Origin: Levilactobacillus mulengensis
GTDB taxonomy: Bacteria > Bacillota > Bacilli > Lactobacillales > Lactobacillaceae
Direction: 5' to 3'
Assembly (NCBI RefSeq): GCF_003946045.1
Contig: NZ_RHNW01000012.1
Coordinates: 1-64,000, forward strand
DNA: 64,000 nucleotides
Part shown: piece by piece, positions 16,539 through 27,278 of the stretch
Numbering within the stretch: the first letter of the stretch is position 1
How the letters are laid out: the number at the start of each line of letters is the position of its first letter
Notes under the pieces: generated by a model
Database searches by the model: none
The model's input: only the letters and a program-made list of their open reading frames with translations
Told to the model about the DNA's origin: nothing
Translations under genes and position numbers: made by a program

Positions 16539-17675
16539 ATGGCTGACGAACGACAAGCGGCGTTGGATAAAGCGCTGAAGAAAATTGAAAAAGATTTCGG
16601 TAAAGGTTCGATCATGCGGCTAGGTGACAACAGTAACCTGGACATTGAAACCGTTCCATCTGGCTCGTTGGCCCTTGATGTGGCCTTGGGTGTTGGTGGT
16701 TACCCACGTGGACGAATCGTTGAAATTTACGGTCCAGAATCATCAGGTAAAACGACCGTGGCCTTACACGCCGTGGCGGAAGTTCAAAAGCGGGGCGGGA
16801 CTGCAGCTTATATTGATGCAGAAAACGCTCTGGATCCGGCTTACGCAACTGCTTTAGGGGTTAACATCGACCAATTACTTTTGTCACAACCTGATACTGG
16901 TGAACAAGGCCTGCAAATTGCAGATGCCTTGATTTCCAGTGGGGCCGTGGACATCGTGGTTGTCGATTCCGTTGCCGCTTTGGTTCCCCGTGCGGAAATC
17001 GAAGGGGAAATGGGTGACGCCCATGTGGGTCTGCAAGCCCGTCTGATGTCTCAAGCGCTGCGGAAATTATCCGGGACGATTAACAAGACGAAGACGATTG
17101 CACTCTTCATTAACCAAATTCGTGAAAAAGTTGGGGTTATGTTTGGTAACCCTGAAGTTACACCTGGTGGCCGTGCGCTGAAGTTCTACGCCACGGTCCG
17201 GTTGGAAGTTCGCCGGGCTGAACAGATCAAGGACGGCACCGATGTTATCGGTAACCGGACCCGGATCAAGGTCGTTAAGAACAAGGTTGCGCCGCCATTC
17301 AAGCGGGCTGAAGTCGACATCATGTACGGCAAGGGGATTTCTCAAACCGGTGAATTGCTCGACATGGCTGTTGAAAAGGACATTGTTGATAAGAGTGGGT
17401 CCTGGTACTCCTACGGTGAAGACCGAATTGGTCAGGGTCGTGAGAATGCTAAGGCGTACTTGGCTGACCATCCAGACATGATGGCTGAAGTTAACCAACG
17501 TGTTCGGGCAGCTTATGGTGTTGGCGAAGGTGACGATGCCGATGACGGTAAGAAGGCTACTGGTAAAGACAGCAAGCCAACCGACAAGAAGGATGCCAAA
17601 GCCGATGCTTCTAAGGACAAAGGCAAGCCAGAACAAAGTGAATTAATTCCAGACAAGAACAAGCCTGGTAAATAA
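16539..17675 (+). CDS. recA: Recombinase RecA
   Basis: 378 residues. Strand-exchange ATPase and co-protease for LexA cleavage. Walker [10 protein letters not shown] at residues 65-73, Walker B VVDSVAAL, loop L2 region [17 protein letters not shown]. The C-terminal tail (from about residue 325) is unusually rich in Lys and Asp ([18 protein letters not shown]), as in several lactobacilli. ATG 16539 follows AAAGGAGG; an upstream in-frame ATG at 16515 precedes the ribosome site. Confidence 0.97.
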   Translation: MADERQAALDKALKKIEKDFGKGSIMRLGDNSNLDIETVPSGSLALDVALGVGGYPRGRIVEIYGPESSGKTTVALHAVAEVQKRGGTAAYIDAENALDPAYATALGVNIDQLLLSQPDTGEQGLQIADALISSGAVDIVVVDSVAALVPRAEIEGEMGDAHVGLQARLMSQALRKLSGTINKTKTIALFINQIREKVGVMFGNPEVTPGGRALKFYATVRLEVRRAEQIKDGTDVIGNRTRIKVVKNKVAPPFKRAEVDIMYGKGISQTGELLDMAVEKDIVDKSGSWYSYGEDRIGQGRENAKAYLADHPDMMAEVNQRVRAAYGVGEGDDADDGKKATGKDSKPTDKKDAKADASKDKGKPEQSELIPDKNKPGK

Positions 17676-17716
17676 AACGAAACGCTAGTCATCCTGTGAG
17701 GTGACTGGCGTTTTTT
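17676..17716 (+). terminator. recA terminator
   Basis: AAACGCTAGTCA pairs with TGACTGGCGTTT, followed by a T-run. Confidence 0.85.
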
Positions 17717-17869
17717 TATTTGGCAGGGTGACCGAAAACGAGCTGGCAACTGGCTGATGCTCACCCGTGAATTCATCTGAGGATGCCGCCTACAATTTTT
17801 CTGGGAACGGTCGTTGGCAGGTCGAAACGAATAAATCCGCTCGGACCCACCAGTTTCCGGTGAGTTTAG

Positions 17870-17898
17870 TTGACAGCGTTCATGGCAACCATTAAAAT
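17870..17898 (+). promoter_or_regulatory. rny promoter
   Basis: Consensus TTGACA (17870-17875) and TAAAAT (17893-17898) with a 17-bp spacer, 82 nt before the rny start. Confidence 0.75.
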
Positions 17899-17979
17899 TG
17901 AAGTTGCGTCAGTTATTAAATCAACATCTTAAAAAGTCTGATTTTAAATTAGTCATTTTGATGATGCGGAGGTGGAATC

Positions 17980-19539
17980 ATGAGTGTTCCAATTATAATC
18001 CTCGCAATCATCGCTATCGTTGTTGGTGTTGTGGGCGGGTATTATTTTCGTAAATCTGTCCACGAGCGAAAGCTAGATGCGGCTAAGTACACTGCTGAAG
18101 GTGTACTGGCTGAAGCTAAGAAGCAAGCTGAGACTGCCACGAAGGAATCTTTATTAGAGGCCAAGGAAGACAGTCATAAGTACCGCGCAGAGGTCGAAAC
18201 CGAGCTGAAAGAACGTCGTGCCGAAGTTCAGAAGCAAGAAGATCGCTTGATTCAACGGGAAGAAACGTTAGACCGGAAAGACAACTCTCTGGAAAAACGC
18301 GAAAACTCCTTGAATCGTCGGGACAAGAAGCTAAGTGCTGAAGAGCAGAATTTAGCTAAGAAGCAACAGCAAGCAGACTCACTGATTGAAAAACGCCAAG
18401 CTGCGGTTGAAGACGTAGCTGCTTTATCCCAGGATGATGCACGGGACCTGATTATTTCCGAGGCCAAAAAGGCTTTGGCAGGCGAACGGGCAAAGATGAT
18501 TAAAGAAAGCGAAGAAACGGCGCGCAAGACAGCTCAGGCCAATGCTAAAGACCTGATTGTCGACGCCATCCAACGGAGTGCTGCCGATATGGTAACCGAA
18601 ACCACCATTACGGTGGTGACGTTACCTAACGACGACATGAAGGGCCGGATTATCGGTCGTGAAGGACGGAATATTCGGACGTTAGAAACTTTGACCGGGA
18701 TTGACCTGATCATTGATGATACGCCAGAAGCCGTCGTTTTGAGTGGCTTTGACCCCTTGCGGCGAGAAGTTGCGAAGATTGCTCTCGAGAAGTTAATCCA
18801 AGACGGGCGGATTCACCCGGCACGGATCGAAGAAATGGTAGCCAAGGCGAAAAAAGAACTGGACGAACATGTCCGGGAGCTTGGCGAACAAGCAACCTTT
18901 GACTTGGGGATTCATTCCATGCATCCCGAAATGGTCAAACTGGTTGGTCGCTTGAATTTCCGAATTTCTCATGGGCAAAACGCGTTGGCCCATTCAATCG
19001 AAGTTGCCAAGATCACTGGGGTGTTGGCTGCTGAATTAGGTGAGGATGTTACGTTAGCAAAACGTGCAGGATTATTACATGATATTGGCCGCGCTGCAGA
19101 GCATGAAGATGATAGCTCGTACATCACGACGGGCACGGAACTCGCAAAGAAGTACCGTGAAAGTTCCGTTGTGGTTAACGCTATCGCAGCTCAAGCAGAT
19201 CAAACGGCACCGCAATCCGTTATTGCGGAACTGGTTGGGACCGCTGATGTTATTTCAGCCACCCGGCCAGGCGCACGCTCAGATTCTCTGGAAAGTTACA
19301 TCCACCGGTTGGACAAGCTGGAAACTGTCGCCAATTCATTTGACGGCGTCGATCACAGCTTTGCCATTCAGGCGGGACGAGAGGTTCGAGTCATTGTGCG
19401 GCCCGAGAAGATTTCCGACACGGATGCCGTTGTCTTGGCACGCGACATCAAGAAACAAATTGAAGGCGACCTGGATTATCCAGGCCACGTCAAAGTTTCC
19501 GTCATCCGGGAAGTCCGGTCAGTTGAATATGCGAAATAA
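17980..19539 (+). CDS. rny: Ribonuclease Y
   Basis: 519 residues. Membrane-anchored endoribonuclease that starts mRNA decay. N-terminal transmembrane segment (about 2-22), long charged coiled coil (about 30-190), KH domain ([15 protein letters not shown], about 227-241) and HD domain with [12 protein letters not shown] (about 364-375). Length and domain order match the family. It is monocistronic, between its own promoter and terminator. Confidence 0.96.
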   Translation: MSVPIIILAIIAIVVGVVGGYYFRKSVHERKLDAAKYTAEGVLAEAKKQAETATKESLLEAKEDSHKYRAEVETELKERRAEVQKQEDRLIQREETLDRKDNSLEKRENSLNRRDKKLSAEEQNLAKKQQQADSLIEKRQAAVEDVAALSQDDARDLIISEAKKALAGERAKMIKESEETARKTAQANAKDLIVDAIQRSAADMVTETTITVVTLPNDDMKGRIIGREGRNIRTLETLTGIDLIIDDTPEAVVLSGFDPLRREVAKIALEKLIQDGRIHPARIEEMVAKAKKELDEHVRELGEQATFDLGIHSMHPEMVKLVGRLNFRISHGQNALAHSIEVAKITGVLAAELGEDVTLAKRAGLLHDIGRAAEHEDDSSYITTGTELAKKYRESSVVVNAIAAQADQTAPQSVIAELVGTADVISATRPGARSDSLESYIHRLDKLETVANSFDGVDHSFAIQAGREVRVIVRPEKISDTDAVVLARDIKKQIEGDLDYPGHVKVSVIREVRSVEYAK

Positions 19540-19543
19540 GTCA

Positions 19544-19577
19544 GAGAAGCTAGGCCATTTGGTCCTAGCTTTTTTAC
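19544..19577 (+). terminator. rny terminator
   Basis: AAGCTAGG pairs with CCTAGCTT around a short loop, followed by T residues. Confidence 0.85.
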
Positions 19578-19668
19578 GTCTCTGTAGAAAGCAGTTGGAT
19601 TGACTAGCTACCTTGCGGATGTGTTGTGATAAGAACCAAAAAATTGAAAACAGAAGGGCTAAGCGGCC

Positions 19669-19758
19669 GTTAACCGCAGGACTGGTGAAAATGGGTTCAG
19701 CCGTGGGAATTTTCTTAACGACTGGCCGTTTAGATAATTGGTATCTTTGAGATGCTTT
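19669..19758 (+). repeat. Family A repeat, 5' half only (A4 fragment)
   Basis: Contains the 5' P1 arm (ACTGGTGAAAATGGG), the conserved TCAGCCGTGGG, the P2 hairpin AATTTTCTTAACG/CGTTTAGATAATT and the start of P3 (TTTGAGA), then stops. The 3' half is missing. A complete copy starts 24 nt further on. Confidence 0.75.
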
Positions 19759-19781
19759 TTAAACTTTGTTAGACTGGCAGT

Positions 19782-19994
19782 AAATTCAGAGCTAGTGTGA
19801 GCCGTGAGGGTGGCCAAAATGAGCTCAGCTGGGGGATTTCAGCAGCGGGTTTGGCTGGTGAAATAGCGACTTTGAGACACGTTTTGGGTGGCTCAAAGCG
19901 AGGGCGAAGACCGCTCTTTGGCTTCGACCGGTCCTGCCCCCAGTGTTCCAGCTCATTTTGGCCACCCGGTAAGGTGTCTGTCTAGCTCAGATTT
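19782..19994 (+). repeat. Family A structured repeat, copy A5
   Basis: Complete element. Outer stem GAGCTAG/CTAGCTC with flanking AAATT/GATTT. Loop GTGA/GGTAA. P1 pairs GGGTGGCCAAAATGAGC with GCTCATTTTGGCCACCC perfectly. The junction stem, usually GTGGG/CCCAC, is TGGGGG/CCCCCA here, so it covaries too. P2 is ATTTCA.CAGC/GCTG.TGAAAT. Lies before the ymdB promoter. Confidence 0.85.
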
Positions 19995-20019
19995 AACTCA
20001 CGCAGGATTAGAAAAACCA

Positions 20020-20028
20020 TGGTAAAAT
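20020..20028 (+). promoter_or_regulatory. Extended -10 promoter of ymdB-mutS
   Basis: TGGTAAAAT; -35 box weak. About 70 nt before the ymdB start. Confidence 0.5.
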
Positions 20029-20096
20029 AGAGGTTATTTACGAGAACTGGTCACAAGAGCCAGGCGGGCCAAAACGGTCTAGATAGGGGAACGAAG

Positions 20097-20891
20097 ATGC
20101 GTATTTTATTTGTTGGTGACGTTGTTGGAAACATTGGTGTGGATATGATTCATGAGTACCTCCCCCAATTAAAGCGGGACTTAAAGCCCCAGGTCACCAT
20201 CGTCAACGGGGAAAATTCAACTCCCGTTGGTCGCGGTATCAGTCAAAGTATTTACAAGCAACTCTTAAAAGATGGCGCCGACGTGGTCACGATGGGAAAC
20301 CATACCTGGGACAACGCTGAACTGTATGATTTCATCGGTGGCGCCAACCGGCTAGTTCGGCCCGCTAACTTCCCTGGTGACACACCGGGACAAGGCTGGA
20401 CGAAGGTCAAAGTGAACCAACAAGTGTTGGCCGTCGTCAACATGCAAGGCCGGGTCTTCATGAACCCCATGGACGATCCCTTTGCGAAAATGAAAGAGTT
20501 ACTGCCAGAACTGGACACGGATTTTGTCTTCGTTGATTTCCATGCGGAAACGACCAGTGAGAAACGGGCCTTTGCGATGCGTTATGCCGGTAAGGTTTCC
20601 GCAGTCGTTGGGACCCACACACACGTGCAGACCAGTGACGCGCAGGTTCTGCGTGGCGGCACGGCCTTCATGACCGAAGCCGGCATGACCGGTCCCGCCG
20701 ACAGTGTCTTGGGGATGCAGGCCGATAGCGTCATTGAACGCTTTGAAAACCAACGGCCAACCCGCTACACGGTCCAAGAAGTCGGTCCCGGGATTCTCTC
20801 CGGTGCCGTCATTGACTTAAACGATAAAACGGGGCATGCGGCTAGCATCAAGCCCATCTTGATCAGCCCACAACACCCGTACCAAAGCTAA
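20097..20891 (+). CDS. ymdB: YmdB-like metallophosphoesterase
   Basis: 264 residues of the TIGR00282 family, calcineurin-like. Metal-binding motifs FVGDVVG (N-terminus), NGEN, MGNHTWDN and the late GTHTHVQTSD. In Bacillus the protein is a 2',3'/3',5'-cyclic nucleotide phosphodiesterase that affects biofilm and motility decisions. Its place after RNase Y is conserved in Firmicutes. mutS follows after 28 nt, so the two are probably co-transcribed. Confidence 0.92.
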   Translation: MRILFVGDVVGNIGVDMIHEYLPQLKRDLKPQVTIVNGENSTPVGRGISQSIYKQLLKDGADVVTMGNHTWDNAELYDFIGGANRLVRPANFPGDTPGQGWTKVKVNQQVLAVVNMQGRVFMNPMDDPFAKMKELLPELDTDFVFVDFHAETTSEKRAFAMRYAGKVSAVVGTHTHVQTSDAQVLRGGTAFMTEAGMTGPADSVLGMQADSVIERFENQRPTRYTVQEVGPGILSGAVIDLNDKTGHAASIKPILISPQHPYQS

Positions 20892-20919
20892 ACGATAACG
20901 GAAGGATGAACCATTTTTC

Positions 20920-23625
20920 ATGACGAAAACGAACACGACGCCCATGATGGTGCAGTACCAAAAGATTAAAGACCAGTATCCCGATGCGTTCTTGTTCTAC
21001 CGGCTCGGGGACTTTTATGAAATGTTCAATGAAGACGCCGTCAAGGGTTCGCAATTGCTGGAGCTAACGTTGACGACCCGGAGTCACAGTGCCAAGAACC
21101 CGATCCCCATGTGTGGGGTGCCGCACAAGGCTGTGCAAAATTACATCGATATTTTGGTGGATCAGGGCTACAAGGTTGCCGTTTGTGAACAAATGGAGGA
21201 CCCGAAGTTGGCCAAGGGAATGGTCAAGCGAGAGGTCATTCAACTGGTCACCCCAGGGACTCAGACCGATACCGGCGCTGCCGGGGCCAAGCGCAACAAC
21301 TACTTGACCGCCCTAACCATGAGCACCAAGTCACAATACGGCTTGGCCTACACCGACCTGTCGACCGGGGAACTGAAGGCCGCGGAAATCAGCGGTGACG
21401 ACCCCGTCATGAATGAATTAATGAGCCTGCAGACCAAGGAAGTCGTCGTGGATACCACGATTGACGATGAGCTGAAGGCCCGGATGAAACAGCTCGGGAT
21501 GATGATTTCTAATCAAGACGAGATTCAATCAAGTTCCGAGCTCAGTTACGTGGAGCAGGACCTGCAGACCGATTTGCTCAAACAAGTTGTCGGTGTCCTG
21601 GTGACCTACGTGACGGTGACGCAGAAGCGCAGCCTGGCGCATTTACAACGCGCCGTGGCTTACCGGCCAACCGCCTTTTTGAAGATGGACCACTCCTCAC
21701 AAAGCAATCTCGAAATTACCCAGAATTTACGAACTAAAAGGAAATCTGGGACCTTACTGTGGCTCTTGGACCAAACCAAGACGGCGATGGGGGGCCGGTT
21801 GTTGAAGCAATGGCTGGACCGGCCGCTGATTGACCGGCAACAGATTGAAGAACGGCAGGACAAGGTCGGCGCGTTACTCGACCATTATTTCGAACGCAAT
21901 AATTTACAGGAAGAATTGGTTAAGGTCTATGACCTGGAGCGCTTAGCCGGGCGCGTGGCCTTTGGGAGCGTGAACGGGCGGGACTTGATCCAGCTGCAAA
22001 CGTCCTTGGAACAGGTGCCCCAAATTCAGCACACGATTGAAGAGTTGGACGAACCGGTCTTTGATGATACGCTGGCCGGGTTGGACCCCGTAGAAGATGT
22101 TGCGGCGGCCATTCGTGAAGCCATCGTCCCCGAACCCCCAATCTCCGTTTCCGACGGTGGGGTGATTCGCGATGGCTTTAACGCCCAATTGGACGAGTAC
22201 CGCGATGCCATGCGTAACGGGAAAACCTGGCTGGCCGAAATGGAAGCTCACGAACGTGAAGTGACCGGGATCAATAACCTAAAGATTGGCTACAACCACG
22301 TCTTTGGTTACTACATCGAGGTCACCAAGGTCAACCTGGACAAGCTCCCCGCTGACCGGTACGAACGGAAGCAGACACTGGCCAATGCCGAACGGTTCTC
22401 CACGCCCGAGCTGAAAGACAAGGAACGCTTGATCTTAGAGGCTGAGGAAAAGTCCGTGGCGCTGGAATATAAATTATTCGTTGATCTGCGCGAACAGGTC
22501 AAGCTAGCCATCACCCGGCTACAGAAATTAGCCGCCGCCATTGCCAGTCTAGACGTGCTCCAAAGCTTTGCCGTGGTCAGTGAGGACTATCACTTCATCA
22601 AGCCAACGCTGATTGAAGGGCATAATTTAGCCATTAAACAGGGCCGACATCCCGTGGTCGAAAAGGTTTTGGGTCGTCAATCATACGTCCCTAATGATGT
22701 CATGATGGATGAACAGACCAACATCTTACTGATTACTGGGCCAAACATGTCCGGGAAGAGTACGTACATGCGACAACTGGCCCTAACCGTGATCATGGCA
22801 CAGATGGGCTGTTTCGTGCCGGCGGAGTCCGCTCAGATGCCCATCTTTGACCAAATCTTCACCCGAATCGGTGCCGCAGATGACCTGATTTCTGGGCAAA
22901 GTACCTTCATGGTGGAAATGCAGGAGGCCAACCACGCGTTGAGTCAGGCCACCGCCAACAGCCTGATCTTATTCGATGAAATTGGGCGAGGGACGGCCAC
23001 GTATGATGGGATGGCGCTGGCTCAGGCTATTATCGAATACGTTCACAACCGGGTCCATGCCAAGACATTGTTTTCAACCCACTACCACGAGTTGACGGCG
23101 TTAGACCAGTCCTTAAAGCAGTTACGCAACGTCCATGTGGGCGCTGTCGAACGCGATGGCGACCTGGTCTTCTTGCACCAAATGCAACCGGGCCCCGCAG
23201 ACAAGTCTTACGGGATCCACGTGGCCAAATTAGCGGGGATGCCAGCCAAGCTGTTAGACCGTGCTGAGGTCATCTTAGAGGACCTGGAGCAGTCGGACGA
23301 GGACCAACCCCTATCCACACCAGAAACGGCGCAGACACCAGCCCAGGCGGCTCCAACGACAGCAGAATCGGTGGCACCCGTCCAGGAACAACCAGCGGAG
23401 TCAGTCAAGCCAGAACCAGTTGCCAGTGAACCAACAGCAGAGCCAAGTGAACGAACAGAGCCAGCTACTGATCAACAGCTCTCGTTGTTCACGGAAGAGC
23501 CAGAGCTGAATCCGGCGCAGGCCAAGGTACTCGCCCAGATTTCCGACCTGAACCTGATGGGGATGACCCCAATGGCCATCATGAACCAGGTTTACCAATG
23601 GCAACAGAAATTGGCGAAGAAGTAA
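20920..23625 (+). CDS. mutS: DNA mismatch-repair protein MutS
   Basis: 901 residues. Mismatch-binding ATPase. The mismatch-wedge motif GDFYEMF (Phe about residue 32, Glu 34) and Walker [10 protein letters not shown] (about 607-615), Walker [12 protein letters not shown] and the STHYHEL histidine are all present. Between the ATPase and the C-terminal end is a Pro/Glu/Ala-rich linker of about 70 residues that ends in QLSLF, a canonical beta-clamp binding motif. Upstream of mutL, with family B repeat B1 between them. Confidence 0.97.
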   Translation: MTKTNTTPMMVQYQKIKDQYPDAFLFYRLGDFYEMFNEDAVKGSQLLELTLTTRSHSAKNPIPMCGVPHKAVQNYIDILVDQGYKVAVCEQMEDPKLAKGMVKREVIQLVTPGTQTDTGAAGAKRNNYLTALTMSTKSQYGLAYTDLSTGELKAAEISGDDPVMNELMSLQTKEVVVDTTIDDELKARMKQLGMMISNQDEIQSSSELSYVEQDLQTDLLKQVVGVLVTYVTVTQKRSLAHLQRAVAYRPTAFLKMDHSSQSNLEITQNLRTKRKSGTLLWLLDQTKTAMGGRLLKQWLDRPLIDRQQIEERQDKVGALLDHYFERNNLQEELVKVYDLERLAGRVAFGSVNGRDLIQLQTSLEQVPQIQHTIEELDEPVFDDTLAGLDPVEDVAAAIREAIVPEPPISVSDGGVIRDGFNAQLDEYRDAMRNGKTWLAEMEAHEREVTGINNLKIGYNHVFGYYIEVTKVNLDKLPADRYERKQTLANAERFSTPELKDKERLILEAEEKSVALEYKLFVDLREQVKLAITRLQKLAAAIASLDVLQSFAVVSEDYHFIKPTLIEGHNLAIKQGRHPVVEKVLGRQSYVPNDVMMDEQTNILLITGPNMSGKSTYMRQLALTVIMAQMGCFVPAESAQMPIFDQIFTRIGAADDLISGQSTFMVEMQEANHALSQATANSLILFDEIGRGTATYDGMALAQAIIEYVHNRVHAKTLFSTHYHELTALDQSLKQLRNVHVGAVERDGDLVFLHQMQPGPADKSYGIHVAKLAGMPAKLLDRAEVILEDLEQSDEDQPLSTPETAQTPAQAAPTTAESVAPVQEQPAESVKPEPVASEPTAEPSERTEPATDQQLSLFTEEPELNPAQAKVLAQISDLNLMGMTPMAIMNQVYQWQQKLAKK

Positions 23626-23771
23626 ACGGGTTGAATGACGTTAAGTTAGTTGCTTGAAAAGGACTATGAGTCGTTTGGGTGGTAGTCTTAGCAGAGACAA
23701 CTTAAAATTGTTTGCGAGTAGGACTGCGCTAACTGAAAAACAAATTATCGTGAGAATAAAGTAAGACAATG

Positions 23772-23999
23772 AAAAATGGTGGCCAATGTGAGTGACCAGA
23801 GGCGGGCCAACTTGACCTGCTGTGTCGGTGGTCTTGGCTGAGGTTTTTCACTCAGCCTAGAGCACGGGACGACCTTGGAAACTCGTGGGCTTTAGCGAGG
23901 TTTCAAGGCGAGGCCCCAGACCGCTTCTCAGGCTGGAGCCGTTCCTCACAGCAGGGCGAGTTGAGCCCGCCGCCGGGAACGGCATAGACCACCATTTTT
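23772..23999 (+). repeat. Family B structured repeat, copy B1
   Basis: Between mutS and mutL. Private outer stem AAAAATGGTGG (23772-23782) with CCACCATTTTT (23989-23999), perfect 11 bp, followed by further T so it might also terminate. P1 is GGCGGGC-CAACTTG with CGAGTTG-AGCCCGCC, then CCTGCTGTG/CACAGCAGG. P2 is GGCTGAG/CTCAGCC and P3 CCTTG-GAAAC/GGTTTC-AAGG. The rest of the gap (23626-23771) holds no gene. Confidence 0.85.
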
Positions 24000-24029
24000 T
24001 ATTTGTGTAAATGAGAGGAAGGGTCGTTG

Positions 24030-26030
24030 ATGGCCAAAATTCATGAATTAGCGTCGGTCTTAGCCGACCAGATTGCCGCGGGTGAAGTGGTTGAACGGCC
24101 CGCATCCGTGGTCAAGGAACTGGTGGAAAACGCGGTCGACGCCCACAGTAAACAGATTGATATCACGGTCGAAGAGGCCGGGCTACAACGGATTACCGTG
24201 GTCGATGACGGGGATGGCATTGCGGATGAAGATACCGAGATGGCCTTCAAGCGCCACGCTACCAGTAAGATTACCGACCGGCGGGACCTCTTTCGTATCA
24301 AATCCCTGGGGTTCCGGGGCGAAGCGCTGCCCAGTATCGCTTCCGTGGCCGACGTCACCTTGACGACCTCGACCGGTGGCGTCGGCACGTTGATTCACAA
24401 CGTGGGTGGCATCATCAAGGAGCACACCGCCGCGGCCGCGCGCAAAGGGACTACGATTACCGTCAAGGACCTCTTTGGTAACGTGCCGGCGCGGCTGAAG
24501 TATTTGAAATCGCCAGCCACCGAGCTAGCCCGCATCACGGATATTGTCAATCGGCTGGCCCTAAGCTATCCCGACGTGGCGTTTTCCCTGGTCCACAACG
24601 GCCGTGAACTCACTCGGACAGCCGGGCGGGGCGACCTGCAACAGGTGATTGCCGGCATTTATGGCGTCCAGAGCGCCCGGAAAATGGTGGCCATCAACGG
24701 TAAGAACCCGGACTTTCAGGTGAGTGGTTACGTGAGCCTGCCCGAGTTGACCCGGGCCAGTCGGCAGTACATTTCGCTGTTGTTAAACGGCCGGTACATT
24801 CACAATTTTCAGCTGAGTAAAGCCTTGATTGCCGGGTACGGGTCCAAACTGATGGTCGGCCGTTACCCGCTGGCCGTGTTGGATATTAAAATGGACCCCT
24901 TACTGGTGGACGTGAACGTGCATCCAACCAAGCAGGAGGTCCGCATCAGTGAGGAGCCAGAGCTGACGCAGTTGATTCAGGACACTGTCTTTAAGCGACT
25001 CTCCCGGGAGAATTTGATTCCGGATGTCTTCGATGAGATGCCGACGAAAAAGCGGGAAGCCGCAACCACGGATCAGCTGACCATGGCGTTAAACGACGTC
25101 TCGGCCAAGTATGACATGTCGGCGCGCCATACCCAGCCAGCGCCACAACCGGCGGAGAGTGCGGCACCAACTCCCACACCGGCCCAACCAGTTTCAACAC
25201 CGGCCGCTGGCCCGCAACCGTTGTCCACACCAGAAGAGGTTCCGGTTGAGCCCGTGGTCGTGCATGACAAGCAGGATTTCCAGCTGCCAGCCGTCCAAGA
25301 ATTTGATGAGAAATACCAAACGGAACGGGTCGCCGCTCCTCTGGGTGGAAAAACGCCGCCCGTTGCGGAACCGGTCGCCGAAGTCTCTTTGACCGCGCCC
25401 GAACCCCCAGCCCAACGCTTCCCGCAGTTACGCTACTTGGGGCAGGTCCACGGCACGTACCTGTTGGCCGAGGCCGATGATGGCTTATATTTAGTCGACC
25501 AACACGCTGCGCAGGAACGGGTGAACTACGAGTTCTACCGCCAAGCAATCGGTGAGGTCAGTGATGACGAGCAGAAATTACTGGTGCCCATCGTCTTGGA
25601 TTACCCGACGACGGACGTTTTGGAGCTGACCAACCACTTGGAAACGTTAGCCAGTGTTGGCATTAACCTCGAGTCGTTTGGCCCCAATAGTTTCATCGTG
25701 CACGAGCACCCGACCTGGTTCAAGGCGGGGCAGGAGACCGATACCATTAAAGAAATGATTGACTGGGTCTTAAAGGACGGCAAGATTTCCGTGGCCGCCT
25801 TCCGGGAAAAGACGGCCATCATGATGAGCTGTAAGCGCGCTATCAAGGCCAATCACCACCTGGACGACCAGCAAGCCCGAGCGTTGTTGAAGAAATTGGC
25901 TACGGCGGAGAACCCGTTCAACTGTCCTCACGGCCGGCCAGTGCTGGTTCACTTCACGGATCAGGACTTGGAAAAGTTGTTTAAGCGGATTCAGGATCCA
26001 CACCACTCCGGCGACGACTGGGGCGAATAA
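24030..26030 (+). CDS. mutL: DNA mismatch-repair protein MutL
   Basis: 666 residues. GHKL ATPase at the N-terminus ([36 protein letters not shown]) and dimerisation/endonuclease domain at the C-terminus with [12 protein letters not shown] (about 490-501), [10 protein letters not shown] and CPHGRP, so nicking activity is expected. The linker (about 355-460) is rich in Pro, Ala and Glu, like that of MutS here. Start ATG 24030 follows GAGAGGAAGG; the TTG just before is not needed. Confidence 0.96.
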   Translation: MAKIHELASVLADQIAAGEVVERPASVVKELVENAVDAHSKQIDITVEEAGLQRITVVDDGDGIADEDTEMAFKRHATSKITDRRDLFRIKSLGFRGEALPSIASVADVTLTTSTGGVGTLIHNVGGIIKEHTAAAARKGTTITVKDLFGNVPARLKYLKSPATELARITDIVNRLALSYPDVAFSLVHNGRELTRTAGRGDLQQVIAGIYGVQSARKMVAINGKNPDFQVSGYVSLPELTRASRQYISLLLNGRYIHNFQLSKALIAGYGSKLMVGRYPLAVLDIKMDPLLVDVNVHPTKQEVRISEEPELTQLIQDTVFKRLSRENLIPDVFDEMPTKKREAATTDQLTMALNDVSAKYDMSARHTQPAPQPAESAAPTPTPAQPVSTPAAGPQPLSTPEEVPVEPVVVHDKQDFQLPAVQEFDEKYQTERVAAPLGGKTPPVAEPVAEVSLTAPEPPAQRFPQLRYLGQVHGTYLLAEADDGLYLVDQHAAQERVNYEFYRQAIGEVSDDEQKLLVPIVLDYPTTDVLELTNHLETLASVGINLESFGPNSFIVHEHPTWFKAGQETDTIKEMIDWVLKDGKISVAAFREKTAIMMSCKRAIKANHHLDDQQARALLKKLATAENPFNCPHGRPVLVHFTDQDLEKLFKRIQDPHHSGDDWGE

Positions 26031-26033
26031 CTG

Positions 26034-26170
26034 AGACTGGTTTCTCGCCTACGGCAGCTCAACTTGAGCACCCTGTGGGGCACGCCTGAAGCCAAAGGGC
26101 GGTCTTCAGACTCATCCCAGAGCTTTGCAAGAGCGCAAATCTCTGAGATGGCCCATGGTGTAAGCCGGCA
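26034..26170 (-). repeat. Degenerate fragment of the structured repeat superfamily (family C-like)
   Basis: Reverse strand. The P4-type hairpin CTGAAG/CTTCAG with the conserved ACCGCCCTTTGG loop, the following GCCCCACAG block and a hairpin CATCTCAGAG/CTCTGGGATG are present. The 5' arm of P1 and the usual P2 are missing. The 3' arm region now reads as a short palindrome, GCTCAAGTTGAGC. Confidence 0.6.
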
Positions 26171-26266
26171 AAAGCGCCGACTAACCGCTCAGTTATTGCT
26201 CGACTAGGCCTTGTTTTGGCAATAATAAACTCAGAATAGAATCTGTAGTCTATGTTGCGTCAAGTG

Positions 26267-26275
26267 TGGTACAAT
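26267..26275 (+). promoter_or_regulatory. Extended -10 promoter of ruvAB
   Basis: TGGTACAAT, extended -10; no good -35 box. It lies about 375 nt before the ruvA start. Confidence 0.5.
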
Positions 26276-26283
26276 TTAAAAAG

Positions 26284-26297
26284 CAAACATATGTTTT
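26284..26297 (+). promoter_or_regulatory. Putative SOS box of ruvAB
   Basis: CAAACATATGTTTT has the AAAC-N4-GTTT palindrome, a variant of the LexA core, centred near the expected transcription start. ruvAB is LexA-controlled in related bacteria. Confidence 0.55.
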
Positions 26298-26359
26298 CTT
26301 AAAAATAGATATATGAATGAATAAGACACTTGAAGCTGGCTAAAAAGCAGTCAGTTTTG

Positions 26360-26609
26360 AGCTAGTAAAAATGTTTTGGCCAATGTAAGTGACCAGAGGC
26401 GGGCCAAACTGACCAGCTGTGTCGGTGGTCTTGGCTGAGTGATTTTCTCAGCCTAGAGCACGGGACGACCTTGGAAACTCGCGATTCTTAGCGAGGTTTC
26501 AAGGCGAGGCCCCAGACCGTTTCTCAGGCTGGAGCCGTTCCCCACAGCAGGGCAGTTTGAGCCCGCCGTCGGGAACGGAAGCATCGGCCCGACTTCGTTT
26601 TTACTAGCT
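26360..26609 (+). repeat. Family B structured repeat, copy B2, in the ruvAB leader
   Basis: Private outer stem AGCTAGTAAAAA (26360-26371) with TTTTTACTAGCT (26598-26609), perfect 12 bp. P1 is GGCGGGC-CAAACTG with CAGTTTG-AGCCCGCC. P2 GGCTGAG/CTCAGCC, P3 GGAAAC/GGTTTC. Lies between the SOS-type promoter and ruvA, so it should be transcribed as part of the leader, ending 43 nt before the start codon. Confidence 0.85.
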
Positions 26610-26651
26610 GAATATTAACCCTGGACTCAAGTGCAAAGGAGACTAACTGGC

Positions 26652-27257
26652 ATGTATGAATACCTTCACGGCACGATTGCGGCGGTCTATCCGGACCACG
26701 TGGTCGTTGACGTTAACGGGGTGGGTTACCTGGTCAATACCGCGAACCCTTACCGCTACGCCGTTGGCACCACGCCAGTCACGATTTACGTCTACCAGGC
26801 GGTGAGTGACACGGCGCAGACCCTTTACGGCTTCGCAGATTTTGCTGAAAAACAATTATTCCTAAAATTAATCAACGTCAACGGTATCGGCCCCAAGAGT
26901 GCGCTGGCCATTCTGGCCAATCCGGACCATCAAGGGCTGATGCTGGCGATTAAGACCAACGATATCAGCTTCCTGACGAAGTTTCCCGGAATTGGGAAGA
27001 AGACGGCGGGGCAGATTGTCTTGGACCTGCAGAACAAGTTGGATGACCTGGCACCCGTCGACGATGGCGCCTTGTTCACACCAGAAGCCGTCACGACTGG
27101 CGAGGGGAATCCGAAGTTAGACGACGCGATTGCTGCTTTGACGGCACTGGGTTACAAGGCCGCTGCTGTTAAGAAAATCACGCCGCAGTTGCGGAAATTT
27201 GCCGGGAACTCGACCAATGATTATCTGAGCGAAGGTTTACGCTTATTGACGACTTAG
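26652..27257 (+). CDS. ruvA: Holliday junction DNA-binding protein RuvA
   Basis: 201 residues. Forms the tetramer that binds four-way junctions. N-terminal OB fold (MYEYLHGTIAAVYPDHVVVD), two helix-hairpin-helix motifs (LINVNGIGPKSALAIL and FLTKFPGIGKKTAGQIVLDL) and the C-terminal domain that contacts RuvB. ATG 26652 follows AAAGGAG; the frame upstream to 26631 is not used. ruvB begins 21 nt after the stop. Confidence 0.95.
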   Translation: MYEYLHGTIAAVYPDHVVVDVNGVGYLVNTANPYRYAVGTTPVTIYVYQAVSDTAQTLYGFADFAEKQLFLKLINVNGIGPKSALAILANPDHQGLMLAIKTNDISFLTKFPGIGKKTAGQIVLDLQNKLDDLAPVDDGALFTPEAVTTGEGNPKLDDAIAALTALGYKAAAVKKITPQLRKFAGNSTNDYLSEGLRLLTT

Positions 27258-27278
27258 TTTTTGAAAGGAGGCTGACCC

